Part shown: positions 45,501-56,909 of the stretch, in pieces
How positions within the stretch are numbered: the stretch's first letter is position 1
Layout of the letters: each line of letters begins with the position of its first letter
Translations under genes and position numbers: made by a program
DNA from: Siphonodentalium dalli
Taxonomy: Eukaryota > Mollusca > Scaphopoda > Gadilida > Siphonodentaliidae
NCBI GenBank assembly: GCA_032622095.1
Contig: CP136061.1
Span: 48,553,797 to 48,617,796, forward strand
Length of the DNA stretch: 64,000 nt
Direction: 5' to 3'
Notes under the pieces: generated by a model
Seen by the model: the letters and a program-made list of their open reading frames with translations, nothing else
Databases searched by the model: none
What the model was told of the DNA's origin: nothing

Positions 45501-47960
45501 CAATAACAGCCAGCATGACATCAGATTTAAGTATAATATGAGCCTGATTTGCCCTCATGTGAGTCAATAACAGCCAGCATGACATGAGATTTATGTATAA
45601 TCTGAGCCTGATTTGCCCTCATGTGAGTCAATAACAGCCAGCATGACATAAGATTTAAGTATAATATGAGCCTGATTTGCCCTCCTGTGAGTCAATAACA
45701 GCCAGCATGACATGAGATTTAAGTATAATCTGAGCCTGATTTGCCCTCATGTGAGTCAATAACAGCCAGCATGACATGAGATTTAAGTATAATATGAGCC
45801 TGATTTGCCCTCATGTGAGTCAATAACAGCCAGCATGACATGAGATTTAAGTATAATATGAGCCTGATTTGCCCTCCTGTGAGTCAATAACAGCCAGCAT
45901 GACATCAGATTTAAGTATAATATGAGCCTGATTTGCCCTCATGTGAGACAATAACAGCCAGCATTACATCAGATTTAAGTATAATCTGGTCTTGATCGGC
46001 GCTCCTCTGTGTATCAAACAGCCAGCATGACATCCGATTTAACTATAATCTGAACCTGATCGGCGCTGCTGTGTGTCACAAACAGCAAGCATGACTTCAG
46101 ATTTAAGTATAATCTGGACCTGATCGGCACTCCTCTGTGTAGCAAACAACCAGCATGACATGAGATTTAAGTATAATATGATCCTGATTTGTCCTCATGT
46201 GAGTCAATAACAGCCAGCATGACATGAGATTTAAGTATAATATGAGCCTGATTTGCCCTCCTGTGAGTCAATAACAGCCAGCATGACATCAGATTTAAGT
46301 ATAATCTGAGCTGATTTGCCCTCATGTGAGTCAATAACAGCCAGCATGACATCAGATTTAAGTATAATCTGAGCCTGATTTGCCCTCATGTGAGTCAATA
46401 ACAGCCAGCATGACATGAGATTTAAGTATAATCTGAGCCTGATTTGCCCTCATGTGAGACAATAACAGCCAGCATGACATGAGATTTAAGTATAATATGA
46501 TCCTGATTTGCCCTCATGTGAGTCAATAACATCCAGCATGACATCAGATTTAAGTATAATATGATCCTGATTTGCCCTCATGTGAGTCAATAACAGCCAG
46601 CATGACATCAGATTTAAGTATAATCTGAGCCTGATTTGCCCTCATGTGAGACAATAACAGCCAGCATGACATCAGATTTAAGTATAATATGAGCCTGATT
46701 TGCCCTCCTGTGAGTCAATAACAGCCAGCATGACATCCGATTTAAGTATAATCTGGACCTGATTGGCGCTCCACTGTGTAGCAAACAGCCAGCATGACAT
46801 CAGATTTAAGTATAATCTGAGCCTGATTTGCCCTCCTGTGAGACAATAACAGCCAGCATTACTTCAGATTTAAGTATAATCTGAACCTGATTGGCGCTCC
46901 TCTGTGTAGCAAACAACCAGCATTACATCAGATTTAAGTATAATCTGGACCTGATTGGCGCTCCTCTGTGTAGCAAACAGCCAGCATGACTTCCGATTTA
47001 AGTATAATCTGGATCCGATTGGCGCTCCTCTGTGTCACAAACAACCAGCATTACATCAGATTTAAGTATAATCTGGACCTGATTGGCGCTCCTCTGTGTA
47101 GCAAACAGCCAGCATGACATCCGCTTTAAGTATAATCTGGATCCGATTGGCGCTCCTCTGTGTCACAAACATCCAGCATGACTTCCTATTTAAGTATAAT
47201 CTGGCCATGATCGGCCCCTACTGTGTGCAGCAACAATCAGCATGGTCTCAGCTTTAGGTAGATTCTGGGCTTCGAACACGGATATGGGCGAAAATCGGGA
47301 TAGATTTTCAAGTCTGATCTGAGTCGGGGGACATTTCAGTGTGCCATTCCGACCGATACATTTCGATAAGATGTGTTCATGCTCACTGTAGCAACCACTT
47401 TGAAGCAACGACCACTCATACTGAGCCCGTGCCTCCATAAATCTGATATATATCTGGAATAATAAAATATGTTTACACTAAACGTGGCTTCAGATTCTGG
47501 TCCAGGTCGGAGCCAGCGACAGTCATTCTGCTTTCAGATTTAGGCACATACATGCATGGTAGGATCAGTGCTGGGTGCCATACACAGTACGCCTATAGCC
47601 AATGTGCCTCATTTGCATTTCGTCAGATTATAGCCTTGCGTAGTCGGACGAGCTTCAGATTTAGATAAATGATTACATGGTTATGATCTGGGCGGCTGAG
47701 CATCACTGTTTTCCTAGTTTCAGAGTTAGGTAATATATAATTATGTGTCTGGTCAGATGTTAGATATATATAGCTTCTGATTTAGATAAATATCCTGGCG
47801 GGTCAGTGGTTGCCAACACAGACAGTCAGTAAATCATAAAATTAACCATTTGCCTTTGTCGAATCGGCTATATTTGGCGCGACGCATACACGGTAATCAA
47901 ATAATATTTGGGCACACGACGGACGGCTATGTCGGTTTAGTGCTACGTGACACCACACGC
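42585..47960 (+). repeat. ~64-bp satellite array with decaying edges
   Basis: The homogeneous core (about 44050-47220, some 50 monomers) has units of about 60-64 bp with GATTTAAGTATAATATG, CAGCCAGCATGACATC and either a GATTTGCCCTCATGTGAGTC (type A) or GATCGGCGCTCCTCTGTGTA (type B) segment; a shorter type C has GCGCTGTGTGTGGCAACAAT. Outside it, increasingly diverged monomers reach 42585 on the left and 47960 on the right. Since 64 is not a multiple of 3, frames shift every unit; translations are artefacts. Confidence 0.93.
43119..43501 (+). mobile_element. Family P MITE copy 2 inserted in the satellite
   Basis: TTAA at 43115-43118 and 43502-43505 flank CCCTTTTCCCAACA and TGTTGGGTAAAGGG. It shares AACCGGCCAAAA and CATATGGATATCATTGGAAC with copy 1. 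Hairpin cores at 43269-43336 and 43408-43474 surround a T-rich spacer. Confidence 0.9.
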
Positions 47961-47965
47961 AGTTA

Positions 47966-48213
47966 ACCCTTTCTATACTAAATGGATTCCCCACCCAGTT
48001 ATAAAAGTATACATTGGAATGATCTATTATCATTTGGAAGGATGTATAGGTGTTAAAAGTAGACGACAGATAAATAAAAGTGCAGACTGGAGACCTATTT
48101 GTTGAGGGAAATATCTAAATAATAAGTTCAACAAGGTTGTTTGTTGAACTTATTATCTGATCATTTAATATGGGATAACTACTCATCAATGATGCTTCAT
48201 TATAGAAAGGGTA
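47966..48213 (-). mobile_element. Family Z MITE, copy at the satellite edge
   Basis: TTAA then CCCTTTCTATACTAAATGGA at the left; the right end is CATTATAGAAAGGGTAAAC. The central palindrome ATAATAAGTTCAACAA / TTGTTGAACTTATTAT is well preserved. Confidence 0.82.
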
Positions 48214-48980
48214 AACCTGGCTCCAGCGCTGATCCAGTCCAGAGAAATTCATAGATCCGAAGCTGCGCTGACTCAAAAGTCCAGCGGCGACAAAGAGTAC
48301 AAACCCGACCTTGACATACTTCGTCCCTTCGTTCAATCCATCTTACACTATCGTCTGATTTACACACAGATGCTGCAACCCTCTTGACTGATGCCACTGG
48401 CTGACGAAGACGAGACAATCTTGATCTAAGCGATAATAATTATGTAGATGCATTTATGTAGTAAGGATGTCTACATTTATGATATACACTGCACTGGTAC
48501 TGGTACGAAAAAGATTGACAGAGCGGTATCCATGTATCGGAAATGCAGAAATTGTGTCAGTCCTCTGAAGACATATCTTGACGCGCTTCCTTACATTTGT
48601 TGCGCTAATGTCCACACTGTGTATGCTTAATTGCCGTAAATTCCTTCTTGGAACTTAGCTTCCGCCTCGAACAAATTTCCGGTGTGCGTTCCATCAATCT
48701 GCCATGCGCATTGAGACGCGGTGCTCCGGGCAGAACTAATCGAGTTCGCACATAATACAGCTTTGTTCAGTTGACAGATCAGTCTAATCGGATTTATCAG
48801 ACGATAAATCGAGTTAGAACCATAGCTGTTCGACAACCAATTTCACCGAAGACGTCACACCGAAGGCATTGTGCATTTTATTTCCAGTTTTGCGAAAGAT
48901 GCAGTTTTCATTCCATATGAGTCGTATTTGAACTAGTTTCGTAATTGAAGCATACAGTGGTTGAAATGTGGATTGCGAAT
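48214..48980. other. Unassigned, GC-richer unique DNA
   Basis: A minus frame ending at 48213 has a hydrophobic stretch VGFVLFVAAGLLS that looks like a signal peptide, but it has no ATG (the preceding codons are TAA then GAT GGA TTG). It could be an internal exon. Nothing is recognised. Confidence 0.35.
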
Positions 48981-48984
48981 TATT

Positions 48985-49130
48985 TATATGTAGGTCGGCC
49001 TGTTATTATATATAAGTAGGTCGGCCTTTTTGTATATATGTAGGTCGACTTTGTATTATGTATATGTAGGTCGGCCTTGTATTATATATATTGTAGGTAG
49101 GTCTTGTGTTATATATGTATGTATATATAT
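48985..49130 (+). repeat. ~31-bp minisatellite
   Basis: Five units of TATATGTAGGTCGGCCTTGT followed by ATTATA, decaying to the right. Confidence 0.9.
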
Positions 49131-49149
49131 ATGTAGCCCCCGTGTAGGT

Positions 49150-49605
49150 AGGACATTGCGAATTAGGTCATTGCAAGCCGGATATTAGCTACAACTCGGG
49201 CATTGCGAATTAGGTCGTTGTATGCCGCATATTAGCGACGGCTCGGTGGTATATCGGGCAATGCGAAGTTGGCCATTGTAGACCGCATATTAGCGACGGC
49301 TCGGATGGTATATCGGGCAATTCGAATTAGGCCATTGTAGGCCGCATATTATCGACGGCTCGGTGGTATATCGGGCAATGCCAATTAGGCCATTGTAGGC
49401 CGCATATTAGCGACGGTTCGGATGGTATATCGGGCAATGCGAATTAGGCCATTGTAGGCCACATATTAGCGACGGCTCGGGTGGTATATCGGGCAATGCG
49501 AATTAGGCCATTGTAAGCCGCATATTAGCAACGGCTCGGGTGGTGTATATATCCAGCATAGCGAATTAGATCATTCTAGGCCTCATATTAGCGGCGGCGA
49601 AGGTT
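49150..49605 (+). repeat. ~59-bp minisatellite
   Basis: Seven to eight units of AATTAGGCCATTGTAGGCCG, CATATTAGCGACGGCTCGG and TGGTATATCGGGCAATGCG. GC-rich compared with its surroundings. Confidence 0.94.
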
Positions 49606-50480
49606 GTTATATCCCTGTATGATGACCGCGGATTTATGATCCATGCAAATAAAGGTCAGTTGCTCGAGTCGTCGGGTTGTTCTGTGGTTGCTATGTGGCG
49701 TGGATGATTTTTCTATTAACACTCCAGATGATGAAAATAGCTAAACCAAACCAAATTTAAGTTTTGTGGTTAACGGACCTCTGCAATATACAATGTGCAT
49801 TTGCTTTCTAACTATATATAGTATAACGGCTGGTTTATTATAGCGTAAGTTTACAATTAACAATAAATACTTGCGATCAGTTGAAAGCACAGTTGTAGGC
49901 CATTATAAATAAATATTAGTCCTAGAATAAACAATAGTATAACAAGTTTGGAAACAACATGTTCGAGGTACCCTCCCACCCCCCTTTTTGCACTCGAAAT
50001 CTCATCAAAACAAATCCGCTTTGGACATAAACATCTACGTATACAAAACTATCTAATAGATTTGCCATATAAAAACTCCTTGACTGGGTTTTCATGAAGA
50101 ACAAATTTTATCAGCCGAATATAACTTTAAAAAATTGGAACGACAACAGCACCAAACTTATTCCACTAGTATTTATTCCAGGGCTAATATTTATTTATAA
50201 TGGCCAACAACTGTGGTTGAATGACCTGTGCCCTTCTCCGATGGGTGCACGGCAAGGAGATGGATATAGTGTGTGCGTATAAACTGCACCCACATCCGGA
50301 GACTAACCATCAAACAGATATATCAGAATGGGTGCTGGCACTGCATGGCTCCTTATATATGATGTGTTCATGGCTCCATATATATGTGCAAGAAATAACG
50401 ATACCAAAAATCAACTCGACTTGACACAGAATATTTTATCCAGAGTACTCAGGCATGTAATAAAAAACAACGATCAAGTC
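49606..50480. other. Unassigned DNA
   Basis: Short frames only; nothing recognised. Confidence 0.4.
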
Positions 50481-50932
50481 TATATGAGGGTATCACCCCC
50501 CCCCCCACCTTTTCGGTACGCGGGATTCATACCCCTGATTTAACTGGTATTCGGGTTCAAGCAAAACATCTTGGACGCAGGTTTTGATGGCGCAAAATAA
50601 TATTTTGTGTCAGTTATCTGTATGAATGAGTGGGTAGAATAGCTTCTTGGGCATATTCGACCACCATGCCATCATAAAGTATCATTATATAAATCGTATC
50701 ATATAACGGCCTCATAACGCCCATGTCAGGTATAATGGATCATAATGTGTCTATGTAACTTCTGCTTGTATCTGTCTGATATTATAACAGTCAATTTGTA
50801 TGTCATTTATCGCATATTATTTCTTAACATGTATTCAGGATTCACCCCCCAAAATTAACTGGTATTCAGGATTCACCCCCAAAAATTAACTGGTATTCAG
50901 GATTCAGGGGGAGGGGTGATACCCTCCTATAT
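50481..50932. mobile_element. Inverted-repeat element with ATATGAGGGTATCACCCC ends
   Basis: Left ATATGAGGGTATCACCCC and right GGGGTGATACCCTCCTATAT are mirrors. Near the right end, AACTGGTATTCAGGATTC is repeated in tandem (33-bp period, 50833-50908), and one related unit is near the left end. Confidence 0.72.
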
Positions 50933-51139
50933 GCATGATTATTATCCCCTGGTTCGGGGACGTGGGTCTTTGATGGAGCGGTGTGCAACTTTGGATTTCT
51001 AACAACACTCCCTTGTTGAAAGTCAAAAGTCCTAATACTGGAAAAATATACTAATCTAAACCATTTGTATATATATATGTAGCCCCAGTTGTCGGAAAAT
51101 TACAGTCTATGTTCCTATATAGTTGGTTGAAAATGTTCA

Positions 51140-51456
51140 GGTTGATATGCCAACATAAACTACTCTGTTGCGGCCTCAACTTGAAATGCTTGCACTGTAT
51201 TGGATCCATATCGCCAATACTAGATCGACCAATTCGAAAAGGTACAACGTCGTGTGGCTCGATTTATGTAACAGTAACGACGCTTTTAACAGAGCTGGAG
51301 CTACCAACTTTGCAGAAGAGACGACAAATGAAAAGACTAATCACGTTCCATAAACTTATTAAAGACAATAATGTAAAAATAACAATAGAATATCATATGT
51401 ATGTCAGACCCACGAGAACAGAGAAATACACACAAATACAATCTAACTACGATTGA
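51140..51456 (+). pseudogene. Non-LTR reverse transcriptase C-terminal fragment F
   Basis: Three frames in sequence carry one family's landmarks: RPQLEMLALYW at 51171, DQFEKVQRRVARFM at 51227-51268, then VTTLLTELELPTLQKRRQMK and ITFHKLIKDN from 51267. This order (RPxLEYA-x-VW ... QLEKVQRRAARFV ... LPTLxxRR ... FHKI) is the end of jockey/CR1-clade reverse transcriptases. Two frameshifts and a TAA at 51271 make it a pseudogene. Confidence 0.88.
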
Positions 51457-51464
51457 TACAAAGG

Positions 51465-51829
51465 TATGCGGCTGATACGGACCCTGGCTCTTACGGACCC
51501 TGGCTCTTACGGACCCCGGCCATGTAATTTTAATTATGTCTTACTTTTCTAAACGCATGCTTGAATTTTTACTTAACAGTTCTAAATTATATTTATGAAT
51601 TCAAATTTAACATACAATTATGATTGTCTTATCACAAGGTATAACTGTGAGCATTTCGGTGATGTTCTGGCTTTATAAAACATTACATTGAACCTGAATG
51701 TTCCAGTATTATATCTATGTGATTATAAATTGATATTTTAGTAATTTCATTTATAATTTCAGGGTCCGTATCAGCCGGTGGTCCGTATGAGCCAGGGTCC
51801 GTAAGAGCCAGAGTCCGTATCAGCCGGCA
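51465..51829. mobile_element. Inverted-repeat element with tandem motifs in its ends
   Basis: The left end GCGGCTGATACGGACCCTGG is followed by tandem GCTCTTACGGACCCTG units; the right end is their mirror (GGGTCCGTAAGAGCC, GTCCGTATCAGCCG). The AT-rich interior has no coding capacity. Confidence 0.82.
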
Positions 51830-52829
51830 TTCGTTACAAATTGGGCGTATTTTATCAGAACGATCGTGGAGTGGTTATATATGCTCGACCTCCACGAATA
51901 TATTCGAAGTGTTTAAGGTAGAACGTGAACACGGTACGAAGAATGATCGAGATACCTTCAAATGTGTAAATGACGTCACAAATATCAAACTCATGTGATG
52001 GGCCGATGGCCCTTTATGCGTAACAGGTAAATAATATAAATATCAAATATTTATACCATGACTCCCTATTGTACTGTGTACAAACATGCTATATAATATA
52101 TTTGTGCTGTACACCCTACTGTGTGTGAACAGGAGTCCGACCGTGGGTAACACGTTTCTACTGTGGGTAACACGTTTTAATGGCATTTCAATGGTTAAAG
52201 TTTATACCCATAGTAGAACTACATCCGAGTTGACCTTTCATTAACCTTCCATGACCTCGATCAAAATCACTCTATTTTTAAAATGTAGCGCCTCGCGATG
52301 AAAACAATTTGATACTTTCGATTCAATTGAATATTATACTCACTAATGCGATAAAAACGAACAGTTATTTCCGTGGAAATCACATCCAGATCAACAAATT
52401 GAACATATATTTCAAGAAATAGACGTAAAAAACTCGAACAACAAACGGTGGATTTCAAAATGACTTTCGTGGTTTCCTGTTCACTGTACGGCGGAGAAAA
52501 AAAAGTTCCCGCAATGTGTTATATTTATATTCATTAAATTCGTATTCCCATATATATATTCATGTTGTTTATTTATGGCGGTTTCATCATGATTACAGTT
52601 TATTGTGAATTGGCTACAATGATACCATATTCGTACAATTGAATGTTGACCTAATTCAATGTATCAATACGCCTGATCAGCTGTGATAGTGTACGTCGAT
52701 GTACGGCCAAGTGTGGGGAACACAACGGGGATGATTGTGAATGGTGCGACAGAATCATCTTAATTTAAGTGGATTTATTTCGATTTCATAGCAGTTGTTG
52801 CTCCTGTACCGGTCATGGTATAAACAAAA
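51830..52829. other. Unassigned DNA
   Basis: A short direct repeat ACTGTGGGTAACACGTTT lies at about 52145-52180. Otherwise nothing recognised. Confidence 0.4.
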
Positions 52830-52831
52830 TA

Positions 52832-52965
52832 CACACGTAGTGTTTCTGAATACCAAATTTACACCACTCGTGGGATTGATGATTTACCACACTCGCTAAA
52901 GCTCGTGTGGTAAACCATCAATCCCACTCGTGGTGTAAATTTGGTATTCAGAAACACTACGTGTG
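52832..52965. mobile_element. Near-perfect 134-bp palindromic MITE
   Basis: CACACGTAGTGTTTCTGAAT, CCAAATTTACACCACTCGTG and GGATTGATG are mirrored almost perfectly around CTCGCTAAAGCTCG. TA dinucleotides flank both ends (52830-52831, 52966-52967), as for Tc1/mariner-type insertions. Two mismatches or fewer in each arm imply recent origin or gene conversion between arms. Confidence 0.88.
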
Positions 52966-52969
52966 TATT

Positions 52970-53880
52970 CTATATATATTCGACTCTTTGTCTAAAACGC
53001 ATAATTTTCAGGAAATATCACGAGCGCCATATCGACAAACCCATTTACTCATCGTGTCGTTCTGTGTATCTATGTATGAATGGGGGACGTCATTTAGGTC
53101 ATGAGACGTCAACGGGATGCGTACGGAACGCGTGTTCCATGCGGGGTTGTAAATATCGAACAGCAAGAACACTGCTTGAGATTCTAAGAACAAGCGTGTA
53201 CTAAATTAGAATCTCGATTCGCACAGCGCTCTCAATTCTCCGTGCAATATGGTCTCATTTATTCGATCCTAACTTAAATGGCGCAAAGTGGATCGAAACG
53301 ATTCTAGTGCGTTTTAAAAGCAAATATATCCACTGAGTAATCTTCCCAGTATCAACTTCCTCCAAATTAATTCTGAATTGTATACTCGAGCTTGATTGAA
53401 TCTTCTGCGCGCGAGGAAAGAAGGCAATTCTGCCTTTCACATGGACCAGCTAAATCCCCCTCTGGGAGTCATATGGTAGCTATCTCGAATCAATCGATAT
53501 AATTGGCGATGGTTGCTGCTCCTTCAATATTAAATGCACATTAATTTAATTTGCTGCCGATTGCGTAGCGAGCGTTGTTTGACATCTACAGCTTAGTTGA
53601 ACAGTCTACACGTGTTGCTATATGAACGTCGAACTAAATATGCATAATATAATGCATATATATTCTGGGTTTCGGGGTCAAGGAAGAACTAGATCTCGAT
53701 AAACAGTTTGGAATCTTTAAATGTACTATAGATTGGCCTTATTCCTGATGAATTCTTTCTCTGTGAAGCTTCGATGATGGGTTGTTTTGTCGGAGTGTCC
53801 TTTCGGTCGCTATGCGGCTGTATCCCATAATATCATGGCGTTGGCGTTGTCATTTTATCAAGTTAGTGGATGACTCGACA
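52970..53880. other. Unassigned DNA
   Basis: Overlapping frames at 52907-53204 partly translate the palindrome. Nothing recognised. Confidence 0.4.
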
Positions 53881-53890
53881 CAGACCGAGA

Positions 53891-53928
53891 CACAGGTATT
53901 TGGCACAATAGACCCCACCACCCTAAAG

Positions 53929-53979
<51 letters not shown>

Positions 53980-54022
53980 TTTGTGGTGGTGGTGGTGGGG
54001 TCTATTGTGCCAAATACCTGTG
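53891..54022. mobile_element. hAT-like palindromic MITE with (TA)n loop
   Basis: CACAGGTATTTGGCACAATA and TATTGTGCCAAATACCTGTG are the ends. The flanks GACCGAGA (53883-53890) and GACTGAGA (54023-54030) match at 7 of 8 bases. The centre is a (TA)n run of about 40 bp. Same first seven bases as the element at 11535, so both may depend on one transposase. Confidence 0.9.
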
Positions 54023-54034
54023 GACTGAGAGGGT

Positions 54035-54400
54035 TACTTAAATTTAATTTCATGTGTGATATCATACACTGCAAGTAGAAACCACCGATATCTAGTAAGC
54101 AATTGATAATTTTGACACGAATCGGTTCTTTAGCATGGTCCACCATGTATTGCGACCAACAAGTTCAGGCGAAGAGTTTGATATTTTGGGACAGACACAT
54201 TGTGGCCCCTAGTATTGAAAATGGGTAAATCCTATACAGCCTACATGTATGGGCACTCAGATCACTGATCTTTAATTCTCATTGAACCTTTGTAGCAAGT
54301 ATAAGTCTTAGTGATCCCAGTCTATAACATATACGCACGCAATAGTAGGAAATATTCCAATATCCTTCACATTACCATCGCTACAATTAATCTAATTAGT
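54035..54400. other. Unassigned DNA
   Basis: Nothing recognised. Confidence 0.45.
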
Positions 54401-54404
54401 AAAC

Positions 54405-54655
54405 TCACATACCAAATTTCATTCCATTCAGTTCAGACTTACTAAAGTTTTCATCCGGAAACGAATATTGAGTGCAAATTCCAAAAAAAATGGCCATAAC
54501 TCTGGTGAAAATTGGCGTGTGGAACATGAATTCGAATATGGTCTGTATTTTTTGCTTGTAAACCCACATGCCAAATTTCATTCCATTCAGTTCAGACATA
54601 CTAAAGTTATCATCCAGAAACGAACAAAGGGAACGGACGGACCAATAACATAATG
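54405..54655 (+). repeat. Dispersed repeat D, duplicated unit
   Basis: ACATACCAAATTTCATTCCA, TTCAGTTCAGACTTACTAAA and CATCCGGAAACGAA occur twice about 155 bp apart and end in GGGAACGGACGGACC. A related unit at 63765-63930 has TCTGTATTTTGGGCTGAGAA and GGACAGACAGACCGACGGAC. Confidence 0.82.
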
Positions 54656-54659
54656 CGTA

Positions 54660-55460
54660 TAATAAAAGTGTCAATGACACTGTAACTCAATTTGGTGAGG
54701 GGATAATTTCAGGTGTTACATTCAATGGAGCGATTAGGAATTGGTAAAGTTGAAATATCACAATAATACTATAGGTGTCAACATGAAGCAATATGAATAA
54801 ATTATAATCCAAGATGACCCCGTTTTCCAATGAAATAAAAACAAAAAACAGATCCAATCTAGTGGTCAACCCGATCAATATGAAGTTTATTGACGATCGG
54901 ATGAGTGATGTGGTCCGTAGGTCTGCTAAAAGATTTAGTCACTGGCATGCAAAGAGTAAAATCCAAGATGGCCACGTTTTTAACGAAATTAGGAAAAGGT
55001 ATATGACTCCCATCTTGTAGTCATCCCGAAGATCCATGTGAAGTTTAGTGACGATCGAACAAGTGTGTAGGGTGTACCAAAGTATTTAGTCATACAAAGA
55101 GCAAAATCCAACGAAATTCGGAAAAGTTTGATGGCTTCCATTTAGTGGTCACCCAACTTTTTCATATGAAGTTTGGTGACGATCGGATCAGGGATGTGAT
55201 ATGTAGGGTATGCCAAAGGATTTAGTCGTGCAAAGAGTAAAATCCAAGATGGCTGTCAGCAGCCATATTTTTTATCAAAAATGTTTCAAATTTGATAGCT
55301 CCCATATGGAGGTGATCCTAAACATACCTGTAATTTTTAAAATAATTTTCAAATAAATGCGGACTGCAGGGTGTGCCAATAGATTCAAATTTGAAATCCA
55401 AAATGGCTGCTTGCAGTGATCAAAAAGGTCAACAATTGTTTGAAATTGCAAAATAGGCAT
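54660..55460 (+). repeat. Dispersed repeat family Y, copy 3 (multi-unit)
   Basis: Units of about 120-150 bp repeat GAAGTTTGGTGACGATCGGA, ATTTAGTCATGCAAAGAG and AAAATCCAAGATGGC. It starts like copy 2 (GTGTTACATTCAATGGAGCG). Confidence 0.8.
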
Positions 55461-55485
55461 AGTCATGTACTAACGCCCGAAATGT

Positions 55486-55851
55486 CGCTTTTACTATGCT
55501 AGTATTGCTTGGTACTCAGGTCTACATGCTACCAGCAAAAAGAATCTGCACAATATGAGACCATTCGTTTTGTCCTTGGACTTCGCATGCGTTAAAACAT
55601 AACGTACTCTAAATTTTGGAAAATGAAATGGCTTCCTATTAAATATAATATATTTTTTCATAACTCTCATCCTTTTTCATAAAGTACAACATAACAATGA
55701 ATCAATTTACATCCTGCAGGATTTCAAACTGGTAAATAATGTGCACTCTGAAGACACCAGATTGAATGTCCTTAGCTACCACGTTCCACACAGCGATACT
55801 CACATCAAGAAAACCTTTATGGATAATGGAATTATTCAGTTAAACAGCTAG
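55486..55851 (+). pseudogene. Non-LTR reverse transcriptase C-terminal fragment I
   Basis: Too broken to give one long frame, but ordered motifs are clear: YYASIAWYSGLHATSKKNLH, then in another frame QYETIRFVLGLRMR, an in-frame TAA at 55593-55595, NITYSKFWKMKWLPIKYNIF, a further shift at about 55655, and NNESIYILQDFKLVNNVHSE ... TRLNVLSYHVPHSDTH to a TAG at 55849. This is the QNRAARxILG ... LHWLPVKYRI ... RSxxxxxLxVP pattern of CR1/jockey-type proteins. Confidence 0.8.
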
Positions 55852-55855
55852 TCAA

Positions 55856-56690
55856 GGGGCATAAAGTGCACAGATGATCCTTTTTTTTTTCTTTCTTTTT
55901 TTTTTATGGAGGAAATAGATATAACAAGAAGATGAGACAGACAGATATACGTAAAGTACTAACATTAGAGTAACGATACATTGAGACATATTATTTTCTT
56001 GCTCTCACTTTTGCACGCTCCCAAGTGAATTTCACTTTGGCCACGGTCTCACTGGCGACATTAATAAAAGCATGCATAAATCATATAGTTATTGCATGTG
56101 GTGTAGTTTTTTTTGTAAAGAGATAAATAGATTATTATTCTGCTGGCCATTGGCTTACACAACGTTCCCGCATTTAATGAAGAATGTCATGTTATACAGT
56201 TGAATATAACGAGTTATATTTGGATAAATTCGTGCTCGGGTTTTTGATGATAGAGTTAAGAAACGACTCGAAAGATAGCTGTAAATTTGAGAGATAGCTC
56301 GGGTTCTGCGGTCTATGTATATTATTGTGTTATTCGATGTATAGGCTATACATGTATACAGTTAGTTTTGTTGGGGGTATCACCAAGTCAATCAGTTTTC
56401 TAGTTAATGACATTTTCTAAGGTAGCCATCGCTTTTGAAACTCTTAATTGATATCGCATGTTGCATCTGGATGTGTACTTATTGCATTCATATTTGAATT
56501 TCAATTCAGCGAGAAATGCCTTTATAGAGAGTTGGATCGGTTCAAATTTAGTCCTATATATATATTTTGTACGCAATTAACAATCCCGTTATTTTAATTG
56601 CACACAACAGACAGGTTTTACGGAGATACCCGTGCATACAATAGAGTAATTTTGTCTCGAAGGCCAAATGCCACTTTAAGTTCGAAGCAA
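55856..56690. other. Unassigned DNA with T-rich run
   Basis: A poly-T tract at 55878-55903 follows the LINE relic. Nothing else recognised. Confidence 0.4.
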
Positions 56691-56693
56691 TGC

Positions 56694-56907
56694 GCCCTGT
56701 CACTAACTCGCGGCCATATTGGATCCACCGGGTCCGATTCCGTTGTTTCATAGATTCATCCAGCTCCGGTTCCGTGGTTTTATTGCTGCAGGTCAAATTT
56801 TGGAGTAGCATTTCCATATATGGAGCTTTTGAATTATTCAGGAATTCGATATATGGAAAGCTAAGTAAAACCACGGATTCAATATGGCCGCGAGTTAGTG
56901 ACAGGGC
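56694..56907. mobile_element. 214-bp MITE with GCCCTGTCACTAAC ends
   Basis: GCCCTGTCACTAACTCGCGG and CCGCGAGTTAGTGACAGGGC are perfect mirrors, extended by CCATATTG. An inner palindrome (TTTCCATATATGGAGCTTT/AGGAATTCGATATATGGAAA) follows. No target duplication is visible. The frames on both strands are by-products. Confidence 0.88.
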
Positions 56908-56909
56908 AT

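Noticed and set aside
44210-46416. Several 61-76 codon frames with MSCWLLLTH/ANQ periodicity
   Set aside because: Satellite translations; the monomer length is not a multiple of three and the frames overlap each other.
48213-48336. Signal-peptide-like N-terminus on the minus strand
   Set aside because: No ATG in frame (TAA is four codons before the segment) and the frame runs into a MITE; kept only as a remark in the region entry.
53782-54146. 98-codon frames on both strands with alternating Ile-Tyr
   Set aside because: They translate the (TA)n hairpin of a hAT-like MITE; symmetric on both strands because the sequence is palindromic.
56554-56874. 106-codon minus frame
   Set aside because: It mostly translates the GCCCTGTCACTAAC-ended MITE.
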